Source: Hymenolepis diminuta (Eukaryota; Platyhelminthes; Cestoda; Cyclophyllidea; Hymenolepididae). Taken from it: a DNA stretch of 64,000 bases. The notes under the pieces were generated by a model. It was not told the origin of the DNA. It was given only the letters and a program-made list of their open reading frames with translations, and made no database searches. The stretch covers positions 354,301 through 418,300 of the forward strand of contig CAADRB010000051.1 of the NCBI GenBank assembly GCA_900708905.1, read 5' to 3'. Positions 39,583 to 52,900 of the stretch are shown here, piece by piece. How positions within the stretch are numbered: position 1 is the stretch's first letter; every line of letters begins with the position of its first letter. The position numbers and the translations under genes were made by a program.

Positions 39583-39752
39583 TGGTCTTTATTTGGAGTG
39601 TACATTAGGGCTAGAAATAGTTATTAACAAGGATAATGATCACAAATCTGAAGGAAGAAATAATATTTTATTAATTGCCATAGATAAGCATGCAATATTA
39701 ACAAACTAAATTGAAGTAGTCGTGCCCTAAACCCATAGGTTAAAATTGGACC
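39583..39752 (-). repeat. Flank of the mariner MITE, shared with 32521-32689 (inverted)
   Basis: It is the reverse-complement partner of 32521-32689. Similarity is high next to the transposon end and declines outward to about 39752. No such similarity exists beyond the other (3') ends of the two elements. Confidence 0.85.
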
Positions 39753-41833
39753 GAACCTTATATATCTATCAAACTTAATATATTATTGTAAATTGAAATA
39801 AAGTACGATTATTCTTGCTGAAATATACAGTTAGCGCGTTATTATATGGTATACTACAATTGCTCAGATACCAGAGAGAGAAGACAGAGATCAAACCACA
39901 AGCCAGACTTTTACTGACGTTGTTAAAATCGAATTTAACACTTGCAGTGGGGTCATGGTTGCCGGATGAGATTGAACCAGTCTCACGACAGAAATGGTTG
40001 GTCCCAAAACGGACTTATTGATGAATGACGACTGACCTCGTCATGCCGTGGTTTGTCATGACTATGACGTGGAAGCAACATCTTGATAACATCGAATCAA
40101 TATTGCACTTCCCGTACTCGACAAAGCATTATTTTGCATATCTTTCAATGCCGATGACCTTCCTTTTATTATTAACTAAAAATATCTACACCTCACTCAC
40201 ATAACAGTAAGATTTTATGCAGTTTTGTAAAATAACATTAAAATTTTAATGACTGAAACTCCTTTATTAACATAAGAACTACCGTTGTCGTTTGTGGTGA
40301 ATTAAATTGAATCCCAGATGCAAACACACTTTAGTACTTTCGTTCTTTCTCTGTTATTTATAATTTGCTCCAATTCATTCCGATTGGTGAGCTGTTTTAT
40401 TTGACTGGTGTGTTATCTACTCGAGATCTCTTGCATAGCCCGTAAAACTAAATTTATTAAAACAAATCTATATTTTTACGGAAATTATTCATAAAAATCC
40501 TGACTTTTCACAGATAAAGCATTGATGGATCCTTACGTCTACTCTTAATACAGGTATTAAATGTCAACTGAGGTTGTTGTTTTCAGTGCTCTTTTTTAGC
40601 ACATTTTGATACCCCATCTTTATTTCGTTATTTTCAGATCACTTCAGATCACTTCCGTAAATTGTCATAATCTTCGGTTTACATTGTATTTTGCGTATGC
40701 TCAAATCCGTCCAATAAGCTGAACTCTTTTCACTTTGTTCCGTACTCGAGGTGAAATTTTGTTTGCCCTTAGGCGGCATTGAATCATATAAGCTTAGGTT
40801 TAATTAACTGAAGCAGTTCAGACAGTGATTATTATTGTTTATCATTTATCATTATTACTCATAATAATACGAAAGCATTTAAACAACTGACGTCGGTTAA
40901 CACTTATGCGGACGATAAAGTTTGGGAGATCAGAAAGATGCCTATGGGCAACGTCAAGGATGACAACAGTCTCACATCATTCGCTTTTTGGAATCGTTTC
41001 GTACTATTCTTACTTATTAAACTGTTTACCTTCACATTGTATTATTTAAATTTTTGTGTAAGGTATCCAGTTTTCTAATCATGATGGTCGGTCTTGTCGC
41101 TTAAATTCATTTTTTCCAGTGGTTAAGAAGCCAGAATGGTCCTTCATGCTATTTAGCAACTTACAGCCTTATGATAACATCAGTGAGATGCAAGAAATGC
41201 ACATTGCTTTTTATTATTTAAATCACAAAATATCTTATATATTGCAGTAAAGTGTCTCTTCAGTTTGGAATTGCTCATTTAAGTAAATGACATGCAAACA
41301 TCACAGCTCACTTGTCAAATTGTCAAAAGGCACTCTAACCTATATCCCATCAGTTTTTTGTAAAGTTGTGAGAACTCAGCGATTTTGCGGCCCTGAAATT
41401 TCATGTCTTTGATTGACACCTTAATGGTACAAATATCGAAGTTAGAAGTAGAAAATACTAATCTATCGTGGGTTATATCTCTAATGCAAAATTTGACGAC
41501 TCAGTTCCTCCAGAATTTAAATTAGGTAAGACCCTAGACGTTCAGATTTCAATATATACCCCTATCTTATCCTACCCTACAGCATCAATCCTTTCTAGAA
41601 TATTTGGCTTCTTCAGAGCTTCAGATGCCATCCCATGGTTAAAATATAAATTATTCGGCACTGCCCTGGATAAGAGAATCAAATTATTATACATGCAGAC
41701 AATGTAATTGATTGGGAAGCAGAAGTAGCTAACGAGAACAAGCATTATTCTAATTTACAGAGATGAAAGGGACTGTCATAAAGCAGGGCGGAACAATTTG
41801 ATAAAATCTCAGTTTATCTATTTATAGCGCTTG
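39753..41833. other. Region downstream of syt1, including its presumed 3' UTR
   Basis: The part nearest 41834 should be the syt1 3' UTR. No other gene was seen; the plus-strand open frames at 39815-40021 and 41468-41707 have no recognisable content. Confidence 0.55.
41210..41215 (-). terminator. Candidate polyadenylation signal for syt1
   Basis: An AATAAA hexamer on the minus strand lies about 620 nt beyond the stop codon. It is the first canonical hexamer I see in that direction. In AT-rich DNA the hexamer is common, so support is weak. Confidence 0.3.
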
Positions 41834-42019
41834 TTAATTGTGCTCTTGTATCTCTTGTAGGGTGTGCCATTGTGCGATTGGTCGTCTAGGATTGGCTAAC
41901 ATATCCGACCAATGACGCAGAGCGGCGCCTGTTGCATTACAACCAAGGACGATTCGGCCAATCGGGTCAGAGGAGCCCACGCGGTCGTAATCCACAACCG
42001 TAACAATTAAACTCACCTT
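41834..42019 (-). CDS. syt1: syt1 coding exon 8: C2B calcium loop 3, C-terminus and stop
   Basis: It encodes residues 370-430 and a TAA stop (acceptor ATTGTAG). [19 protein letters not shown] holds aspartates 379, 381 and 387. [20 protein letters not shown] gives the bottom arginines and the WHxL docking motif, and the protein ends QEIQEHN. The exon is clearly richer in GC than its flanks, as expected for conserved coding sequence. Confidence 0.97.
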   Translation of the reverse strand, partial: KVSLIVTVVDYDRVGSSDPIGRIVLGCNATGAALRHWSDMLANPRRPIAQWHTLQEIQEHN

Positions 42020-43928
42020 CTACAATAATAAAACGTTTAGAAGTGTAATTGGAATCAATTTCAGCTTTGGCTGGAAATAACATGTATTTATTTTCGGGGT
42101 TATATCATTAGCATTATTAGTATCCATATTAAGCTATCAGCTATTGTCAAATATGACCTTGTAGTAGAATACTGTAAAATTTGAGGTTTTGGGTGTATAA
42201 AATTAACTTATGCATACCATATTATTATAATTTTTCAATATTTTACTGTAAGAATGCAGCTGAAATTGGAGAAGTAGGAATCAATAAGGATTAAGGAGAG
42301 AGGATCAAAAGGGAAGCGTTGGAAACGTTACTTCACCCGTTTTTCGAATACGTTTTTGTCAATTTCACTGCCTCACATACCAGAATTCCCCATCCCTGAA
42401 TTACCGATCAATTTCTTATCCACATTTTTGTAGTGCCTTTTGATCGACTGCTTAATTCTAATGATCGGTTCTGCCCTTTCAAATTATTTCTCTTTCAAAC
42501 ACCGCATGACTTTATGTGATCTTAACCTATTTACAAGTAGTTTTATGTATTCGAGAGCTTGGTCTTCATATAATTAAAAAAAGGCTTACTACTTATACCT
42601 TAATCAAGAACTGAATAGAGCCATCACATTTAATAGCAGATATCATTGCGTTGCAAATGTATTTATGATCAGGTTTGAATTAAATATTTATAGCTGTCGT
42701 ATTATTATTGTTATCACTGACATTCGCCCTTTAATGAATCATAATTTTATTGAATAAATAATGCGACTATCAAAGTCAATAATACAATGTAATTTGACTT
42801 TTTTAAAACTCATTCTGGACGCAAATCATGACAAATAAAGGTATCTTAAAAGGAATACTAAATTTCTATTTATAGCCCATAAATTATCGAGAAATTATTT
42901 TGCGATTTTGACGTTCTGGTAAACCATTATTTTGTGATAAAGTTTTAGATTTACTAAACAGTAGACGCTACACATAATCAAATCATACAACGAAATTATG
43001 AGAAAGAAATACTACCCTGTAATGGTCATAATTAAGTGAGCCCTGCAGGTGACCTGTGCTATGCAACAAAATTGAAATTAATAATTATAAAAATTATATT
43101 AGAATTCAATAAAGGGAAATTTGATCCGATTATACTAACTTACGTTATTGAGGTACTGAAGGTGAACATGACGCAATTACTGAATCTTTTAAACTAAATA
43201 AATTTGAAGTAATGAAAATGCAAATCATCGATCTTGAAAGGCAACATCCGCTACAATTTCCGCCCATTTGTCCTGAAAACCGTGCTCAAACCCGATGGTT
43301 TCAATAGTTTCATTGAGTGCCATTTCTAAGGACAAGATTTTTGTTGAAATCTGCGTTTCAGGTTTGAAATTGTTTAATTTACCTTTCTCCTTCCTCTTAA
43401 TGAGAGTTGTATTGAAAGTTTATATTTCCTGCCAAAATTGCAATTTGAATGCGAAATTTTGTTTAAACGATCTGAATTTACAATTGATTATATTGAACAT
43501 TGCTGGATGTTGGATGTCAGCTTTATCAATCATTCATTAAAGCTTCGCTTTATTCAGGAGGAACGGTATATTAAAATAAATTAAAGATGGCAGTTAGAAA
43601 TGAATTTACTTATTGGTCAATTATGAACTAACCCACTTTTATATCATTAAAGCATCTTCCATATTCACTTATATCATCAATAATCGATAATTAAGCCAAT
43701 TAAATAAAAACTCTGAATTTCCATCCATTTCATCTGATTTAAATTTAGTCCCCTAAAAATAGTATTTTTTAAAAAATCTGAAAAATATTAACAAAGATTA
43801 ATTAACTACAAGCGAGGTAAATGTATCCAAAAAATGTTTTTTTGCCAACCGGCTGTTTTTATAAAACTCCTCATGGTTTTTTCCCCATTAGATCAAGGTC
43901 ATTTGAATTAAAACTTTAAAATTAAACT

Positions 43929-43959
<31 letters not shown>

Positions 43960-46900
43960 CTAAATAATACTCTAATTTACACAATGGTTGAAATTCACAC
44001 AGTAAGTTAGAGGACAATTTTCTATTTTTTATTTTCTTAAATAGCGGGTCCTTTTTATACATGGAAGAAGAAAATTGGAGAATGTTACAATTCCTCCTTT
44101 GTTCCGACACTTCTAGTCTGATTGATGTTCAGCTCGTCCTAAAGGAGATATATTTTTAGTAGGAGCAGAAATGCTACCTTTTTAGAAGATGTTGCACATC
44201 AATACTTCAATAAAATGTTCCCATTTTAATTAACGTTCTTATAATAATGTTCCTGTTGTAATTACCAGCGGATTTTATTAATAAACTTATAGAATTAAAA
44301 TAAACAATTTCTGTAAGTATTTACTGGGGAGGTGATTTATGAAGATTGTTCACAGTATCAATAATTTGCTCTCAAAAATTCAGTCAAGAACTTTTATTGT
44401 CGTGACGAGAGCTCAAAAGAATTTGCTCTAAAACTCCAATGCGGGTGGAGGCCACCAAGCACGTTGTTTCTAAAGAGTTAGAGGTAGACTAAGCTAATAA
44501 CTCCAACAATGCCAGTAGGAAGGCACATCAACACGCAGAAAGTGGAAATACATTTGGATTCATGAGCACTTTAATTATATGGATGGTCTTTCGTTAATGA
44601 GCGAAAGAATTATGGGATGAATTCATGAGGCTTCCAGCAAAGTATGAAATACAGATGGTGTTCCATATGTTTTAAACAAGTTAATCCGTCAAGTCAGTTC
44701 AAACGTTATATATTTGGTTATTTTTATTAATACTCTTATATTTAGAGAATAATTATGCCTGAGCATTATATATAAAATCTCTTAATTATTAAATGAAAAC
44801 ACTGAGACGATGTATTAAATCGGATACACTTCCTCAAGGGAGTTTTAATAGCATTAAATCTCTATAAATATATCAATTTTATTATCGGCTAAGAGATCAA
44901 ATATTTAACACGTATTATGTATTAAACTCTCGATAGTGACTCTGCATTAGCGTTTTCCTTTCTTATTTGTCTCTCTTTCAAAATGAAATGAGTATTTCTC
45001 TTACTTGTATATGATCAAAGGGAACATCAAATGAGAAAGATTCATTGTAATATGGATTGAGAGTACACTTCTTAATGGTTGTCTTCTTTTTCTTAATTCT
45101 TCTTCCTTGAAGCATCAGTGAAAGCTTTACGTAGGGATCTAAAAGAAGGAAACAAAATTAAGTGCCTTATTCGTTTCTGATTTCATTGCGGATTCAAATC
45201 CTCAGCAGCCTTAATTCCAGTAAACATGTGTGGGAATATAAGAACGTATATATTTTCAGTCTTTCACTTTTGAATTGAGTTACCTTCCTAAAGGCACCCA
45301 AGCAGGCCCGGAGATATAACGTATTAAATTCAGTATGTAGATCGATAGGTTACAGCTTGCATGGAAATCAATATAAAATTGATAGAACTTGTTGATTGAT
45401 TCCCAGCTAAACTGTTCGAACTCATTTACTGCAGGACTGAAGTAAGACAAAGTCGTGAGAGAATATTTTATCAGTTAAGAATAGATATCACTCAGCCATC
45501 TTGTATCCAGTTGCTAAGAATGAGTCTAAGTAGTGAATCAAAACTCCCAATACAGGCAACAAATATAGGAGAATCTTAAATGATTGCGTGTAATCGGAAA
45601 AAACTCAGTCAGTCAATCACAATGCTAATGCCAGGTGCTTTAGGAATGTACTACTTTTGTAGTACTACTTAAGTAGTAGTACTTTTGTGCTACTTAAATG
45701 GCATTGTTTGGACAGATTCATTTTAAATACTAAAACAAACTCACCAGATAAGCCACCAACATCCATTTTTTTCAAATTCTTGGCCTCGAGAATATTGACA
45801 GTCAACTTTCCCGAAGTGGGGACATATCGGAGAGAGAAACAGATGTCACCAAGTCTGTTTTCCTAAAAGAATAATAAAAGAGCTTAATGTAGTTCCAAAT
45901 TAAATCAAAATAAAATTAATTGAAAATTTAATAATGTGGAAAATAGAAGCCATCTTGTAATTTTTTAAGCCACCAATCAAAATGCAGAAAAAAAATACTC
46001 CATTATTTAAACTTTTAAAAACGTTTTGCAATAAATTCCTGAGGCAAATATTGTTTTCAGAAACTCACAATAAAAATGATTGCAGATTTTCAGCAGAATG
46101 GAAAAGTCCTCAATAACTTGTATCATCTATGAATTTTGTAATTTAAATCTTTTAAAAGTAGTCAATTCACATTTGTGATTTCTTCAACAATCAGATGGTT
46201 TTGAACTGGATTGAGACATGGGAGAATTAGGAAATGCAAATCAAAGCCAACTTTTGTTCTTGAAAACAAAAGTCTGCCCCGGTAGTTATCCACCTATTTT
46301 GAATGTTAAACTTTAGCCGAAAGTGGTAAAATATCTCAAGAAATGACGCTTTAATGACATAGAAAACCTAGACGCGAATATAACTATGAAAAATTTTGAT
46401 TTCAGGAACGAAATCCCTCGATGTACCTTACTGCCCCCGAATTACGTACCATATATGAAACTTTATAACTATCTCCGATTCTTATCATATCAGGATTTAT
46501 TAATAATTTTGAAGAAATTTCTTTTAAATATTGATTTACTTAGCATAATGCTATCTATTTTTAAATTCTTCTTAAACCTACTTCTCCCACCGGAAAGTTT
46601 TAAAAACTTCACTGATTGTGAAATGAAGTCACGTAGAGACGCACATAAAAGCTCTCAGCTTTACACGCGGGAATAAAATGATGCTCAGCAAATTCTCACA
46701 AGTACATAAAGAGGTAGTGAAATGAAAGGGATGGAACGTGAGGAGGATGAGCAGAGCGAAGTAGAGCAAAGCAAATAGACAGGGTGGAGATCACCTTTGA
46801 TTTATTCTCAACACATAAAACCGCCCAGAGTAGTTTGGCGGGAGCATGAATGCATGACTCGATTGTAAAATGTCTTTAATATCCGCATCGTCTCCACGCT

Positions 46901-49900
46901 GCCTACCGGCCTCTAATCTGCTATCATCTTCAGAGCTTTCTGACATTAATGCACATTTGATGTCATGGCAGAATCAATGATGAGTGAAGTGTGGCAGGTT
47001 TCTCCATTGATTAAAACAAAGCAGGAAAACAGTTTTCCACCAGTGTACCTAATTTACAAGGATCATTTTTCGAGGAAAGCAATGATATACTAGGGACTAA
47101 ATTTAACAACTTGATATTTTAATAGCAAATGAATTGTAATTTAATATGTTTATATATTTGGGTAATATTTATGGAGCAGCTTAAGTACCTACGTTTAAGA
47201 GAGTTCATCTGGAGATCTGATGAGCTCTGTTATATTGAGACTATTGTTAATCTAATGTGAATAAATGAATCGAAGTTGAACGACCAATCGCAACATTAAA
47301 TCAATCGATCACCAACCTGCGAATATCAGTGAACTTGTCTCACGCGCGACCTCCAAAACCAAATCCTTAATTTTAATATTTGAGCATTACACTCTACATT
47401 AGAATAAAGAATAACTAAGTTTTCTTACGCTTTCATAACTCCAATTTCTTTGCATGCAACTTGACTCTATTTCCTTCTTCATAACATGTTGAAATCTTTA
47501 CCTGTGCTTTAACGCTAACAATGATCGGACTTAATTTAAACAAAAAGTTATCGCAATATTACCAATAATAAATATCTATTGAAAGTCACTATTTAAATTA
47601 GGAATCGAACATAACTTTCTAACGTAATAATATTTCCATTGTTTTCGTAAATAACACAAAAATATTCGCCAAGAGTGTTTGTTCCCACTGATCGTAAATA
47701 TAATGTACTGGATGATCCACCAAAAAGCTTCTCTGAAGTAACCAAGTTTATTTAAGCGACTTTCATCGACCTGTTACATTTAAACGCAAAGGAATAGAGA
47801 TTTTGTTGCCAATAAAGGCAAAAAAGCTAAACTAGAAAAAGAAAAATAATATTTTTGTTTAGATGATTAACTTTCCGAGGTACGAAATTTACATTTTTCA
47901 ATCAGAAAAGAAAAAAAAGCTGAAAAAGTTGTTGAAATTTCTATTTGTTATTGGGTAAAGTAACAAGTGAATTGCAAAACTACTTTTGGAGATAAATAAC
48001 TAATTATTCAATATGTTTTGGATAAATTTTAAACACCCACAACCGAATTTGGCGGTTGATTATGCATATCATCCTCAATCAGCCGTAAAATGGCTAATTA
48101 ATCAGATTGATAAAACTCACTTTTTCTGTGATATCGAGGGTTACTTGCGGAATTCATATTCTATTAATAAATTTAAAACCTAAGTAGCTAAAACCTGGTT
48201 CTCACTTTTAAAAAACTACTTTAGAGCTCAAATTAAAAAATTTTAATATCGGTTTTGATGAATTGGTGTTTTAGGATATAGCCAGATATACAGCAACGGT
48301 ATACGTGTATATTTAGAAAATGTATGACCAATAAAAAGGAAAGAATAATTAAATCATAAAATACCTTTTCATTTTCCGCGTCAGTAGGCTCAATGGGACG
48401 CCATTCCTCCAAAGTTTGACATAGATCAATGGAACCGAGTGGAATCTTCAACTGTCCGATTTGATCGTGCTTTGAAAATCGATCAAAGTCGTAGACATAG
48501 AGTACTAACGTTGTACCTGATATCTCAGCGTACGGCAACTGAAAAGTACGAAACATAGATAGGCAATTCATATTATTTATTCTTCAATTAAATTAAAGTT
48601 CGAAAATGAAAAGAACTGGAAGAATGAATTGGTGCTTATTTAAACAAATCAGAATGCATAAAACAACTAAACCTTAACTCAAAATTATTAAACAAGCACA
48701 ATCTTTAAGAAATTTAAGTAAAAATTATTACATTATTAATCATTTAAAACAAAATTCTATTTTTATATTGAGAAATCAAATTTATTAAATTTTACCAAGA
48801 TAATGTCTAATTAATCCACTTTTTCGAACTGTAAAGGAAGAAATTAATCGAAGTTACATGACCGACCATTACTACTTAACAACTCATTAATAAGTAATGG
48901 AGTGTTTGGAGAAGAACTTGATCAGTAATCTAGAAAATGAATTATGACATTTGATTTTTGGAACATGGAGCAATGAACTGCCCATTAAGTGAATACAATC
49001 CAATTCGGGAAATAAAATAAAGTAATTCTGTAGACGCCCCTTTCTATCCCATCCATTTATCCTTCAACAAACTCTATTTATTCTACTTCGTTGTTTTTCC
49101 TGTAATAAAAATTTTCGGAATTTTTTGCTTTCCTCTGGGTTATAATAACATAGCAATTAATCCGAAAAGATTGACCAAGTAAATAGCATTAACGGTTATT
49201 ATACGAGTTATGTAAACGAATTCATTATTAAATAAATGAAAAACATGTAGAATATATCTAATTTTAAAAGTAATTATAAATGTTATATCTCAATCGTAAA
49301 TCTGAGGCCATAAAATACGCATATTTCAGTGGCAGTACGGTAACGATCCTACTAACTTTCTGAGAAAATTAATAAATGCTCATGTTTAAAGCTTGATATT
49401 TTGTTTACTCAAGTTTTCAAACAGCGGATTTCAGAATTATTAATCACAAATCATTGCAAATTTATGCACAGTAAAACAAATAATTCGCTTTCATGGAGAC
49501 ATTTGAATTTTTACATTAAAAAGTTAACAACTTTGAACCAACAGATTTCTTTACTAGAATAAAATTAAATTTTCATTTGTGCTGTATAAGATTAGTGAAA
49601 TGGAAATTTCGTGGGTCATTTTGCTTTTTTAGTGAGATTTGGGATTTCCCAAGGCATTAAAGGCATCAATCATTTGATCAACGCAATTGGGCTTAAGAAC
49701 GACGTCAGGGAGCAATCTTCATTTTCTAACCTCAATTCTACGAAGAAAATCGTTGAAACGATTAATAATGCATTTGAAAATGTTGCCGTAAAGAGTAAAT
49801 TTATAAATCCTTTTGTTTTATTGCATACAAAGAAATTTTTAATTGGAATAATTTCAATAATTTTCTGAAAAAAATAACATCTACCAAATAATACACTTTT

Positions 49901-52900
49901 AAAATAATCTTTAAACAATTTATTTCACTTAAAAACTCGACAGTAATATTTGTGCGTATCGTGTCTAAGTAATAGAAATTTGGCTTCCCTCCTCAATACT
50001 TGACTTTTCTACTTGATCAAATGGTTCCTTTAAATGTGGTATCCGTTTGACAGAAAATACAAAAATATTATTATTATTAAAAATACAGTCTCGCATTTTG
50101 TACCTAGTTTGTGCAGGCACTCACATATATGAAATCCGTTATCCCTTATTAAGACCTCAGCCACTCAGATTTAACGAGGAGCAAAGGAGAAGGCTTTTAG
50201 GCTTTCAATGATGATTTATTTATTAACAAGATAAACTTAAATTTATAGTATTGAATAGGTAATAAATGATTGGCTGCTTAGTTAACCAATAATCGCAGCG
50301 CTGGTTTCCGTATAGGTGGTCTCGTATGTCTAGGTGTAAGGTAGGAATCCAGTAGTCTATAATTCAGTGCATTAGAGATCAGGCTTGTGAGTTTCTATCG
50401 AATGCATCGAAAGCATTCGATTAGGCATCCTTACAACATGGTTGATACCTCATATCAAAAACTTTGTTCGGTTTCAATTGACGCATCGGCTAGATATTGG
50501 TTCTTTTCTCATGTTTAAAACTTGCAATCTTCATACTGTATATAAAAAAAGGTATTTAATATTTTACATAAGGTGCTAATTTGTTTCTAATTTTTGAATT
50601 ACTCACATGATTGGCCTCCGTTGGTTATATATTAATGCAAATACGCTCAGACCTGTTATTGTCTAAAATATTCTTCCCCAAAGCTACTGTTTGCAGAAAG
50701 ACTTTCAAAAAATCATCTGCGAATGGTAAACAGTGTTTCAAATTTGAAGTGTCACGCAACAGTAAATTTTGATTCGACAGTTACTCCAGTCGATAAGAGG
50801 AAAAAGTGTACTTTCAATGCTCCCTTTGGGAAAATAGAAGTCTCACTAGGGTCTCTTCCATGGAGAAAATTTAATTAGGACAGTATCTCACTGTTGTCTT
50901 TCGATCTCTAATTTAGCTATGAAGTAGGATTAGCTTCCGATCATATTCTGGATTGAAAGCGAATAATTTCAAGATCTAATATCATTATTAAGCTTGTTTC
51001 ATTTTACAGTGTGTAACTTTATATGATCGAGACCAAAATTTTTGGCCAGGACTCAAAGCGTAATTTGCATTTAATAAATTACATTTAAATTTGTAAATAG
51101 TCATAAATTAAATATCTACACAAAATGAGCAAAATCAGAGTTTATGAACTGCAACTGGATCACAGATTAAATTTTACCTTTTGGCATTTGTTTTTCACTG
51201 CGACCTTGAAATTATATTTAACTGTCAATTTCAACCAAATATTTCATAGGCTTAAAATTTTAATCTCATAGAAATAATTTTAAACCTTTTTCAATTACAG
51301 ACATTTCAAAACTATTGGAGCGTATAGAAAATTACAAATTTGTAGGTGTTTCCGCCAGATGTATCCGACATTATTACGACCTCTCCCTTAATAACTTCTC
51401 TAATTTCTGCAATTAGATTCAAGTTTGTGTTTATATGAAGTCATTCCATGTATTTATTTACGGTATAACCTGCTTATTTATTCATAAGCTCATTCGCAAT
51501 TCCACTTAGGAAAACGCTTACAACCAACATTTTGAACATTGAAATAGCCAAGTGAAAAAACTTGAATTCTAATTTGCTCTTATCAGCCTAAATTTTCCAT
51601 TGCAGTTGCTCATTCCACTCCATCGACCTTGAACTTGACTTTGGAGATAATCAATTAAACCGCTGGCCAACCACCACGAAATGAAATAGCGTATCGGGAG
51701 GGATTCAAACTCTTAACCGTCGCGTAATTTATTTATAACAGTCATTTCGAATTATTACAAAGTAACTGATTCAGCTCCAGGATAGTTATAAGTTATAAGA
51801 CTGCTATTTGGGCAGTCTTTCAGCTAAGAGAAAAGTTGGTGCAATTCCCAAATATTGGGGATTTTATTACCACTAAGAAGTACCTCATAGAAGAACTCGG
51901 CAATGGTAAAGGCATTTTAGCAAACGTCGCAAAACCCATTAACATTTATTACCAGCGCACCAAGTTATAAAATCCGGCGAATCCTCACCCGAGTATCCAA
52001 AATGTAATGTACAATAGATTTACAAGCCTTAAAGATCCAGTTGTAAAACAACGAAGCAAAATTAGCCGAAAAAATCAAAATCCTTACCTCTCCTATCTAT
52101 TGCATATTAAAACCGTAAGCATATAAGATCAACCATTAGAAGAACAAATGAAGTGAAGTAGCAAGACCGATCCTTCTCGATCAAAAATGAAACATGCATT
52201 CTCTGCAATCCGGGGGAACTCTAATTTTGGAATATGAACCGGAATCCAAAAATGAAATAAATTAAGACTTTTGATGACGTGACGTTGCTCTAAGCAAATT
52301 TCACTTGCTTCTAACAACTAAAAAGTGTAGATTTTTGGTATTACTGTGGAGTAATAATAAAGATCTCGTTTAAATATCCAATCGATGGTTGAATAATTTG
52401 ATAACAATAAATATAAGCTCACTTTAAAAACAAAGCTTTCATTGAATACTGGATTCAGAGTTTTCCGATGCACTTTAGTTTCAAACTTCTTCTTTTTGTT
52501 GGGAAGAAGAAAAACCTTGACGTAGGGATCTGAAGTTCCGCACATATCCATAGCTGGAAGATCTCGGGCCTGGATTATTCCAACTGTCAGCTAAAGTGAA
52601 ATAAAGTTCGTAATTATGACCTGTCTTAAGGAATTAAAATTCGTAGAAAAATAACTCAAGTGTCTGAAGAGAACTTGCAAGGAATGTAATCGAATACCAG
52701 GTAAATCATATCTTCAGCAGAATTACAGAACTATGGATTTACTGATATTCTGGTTATATTGAACTATTTGTTTTTTTCTTAAACCTAAGAGATCAAATGA
52801 ACCAGTAATATTAGTATAAAATTGATCCCGTAACTCCTCTAGGCCGAAACATCTATTCAGCATTCTTCATTTAAATATTCCATTTATAGCAAGTTAAACC

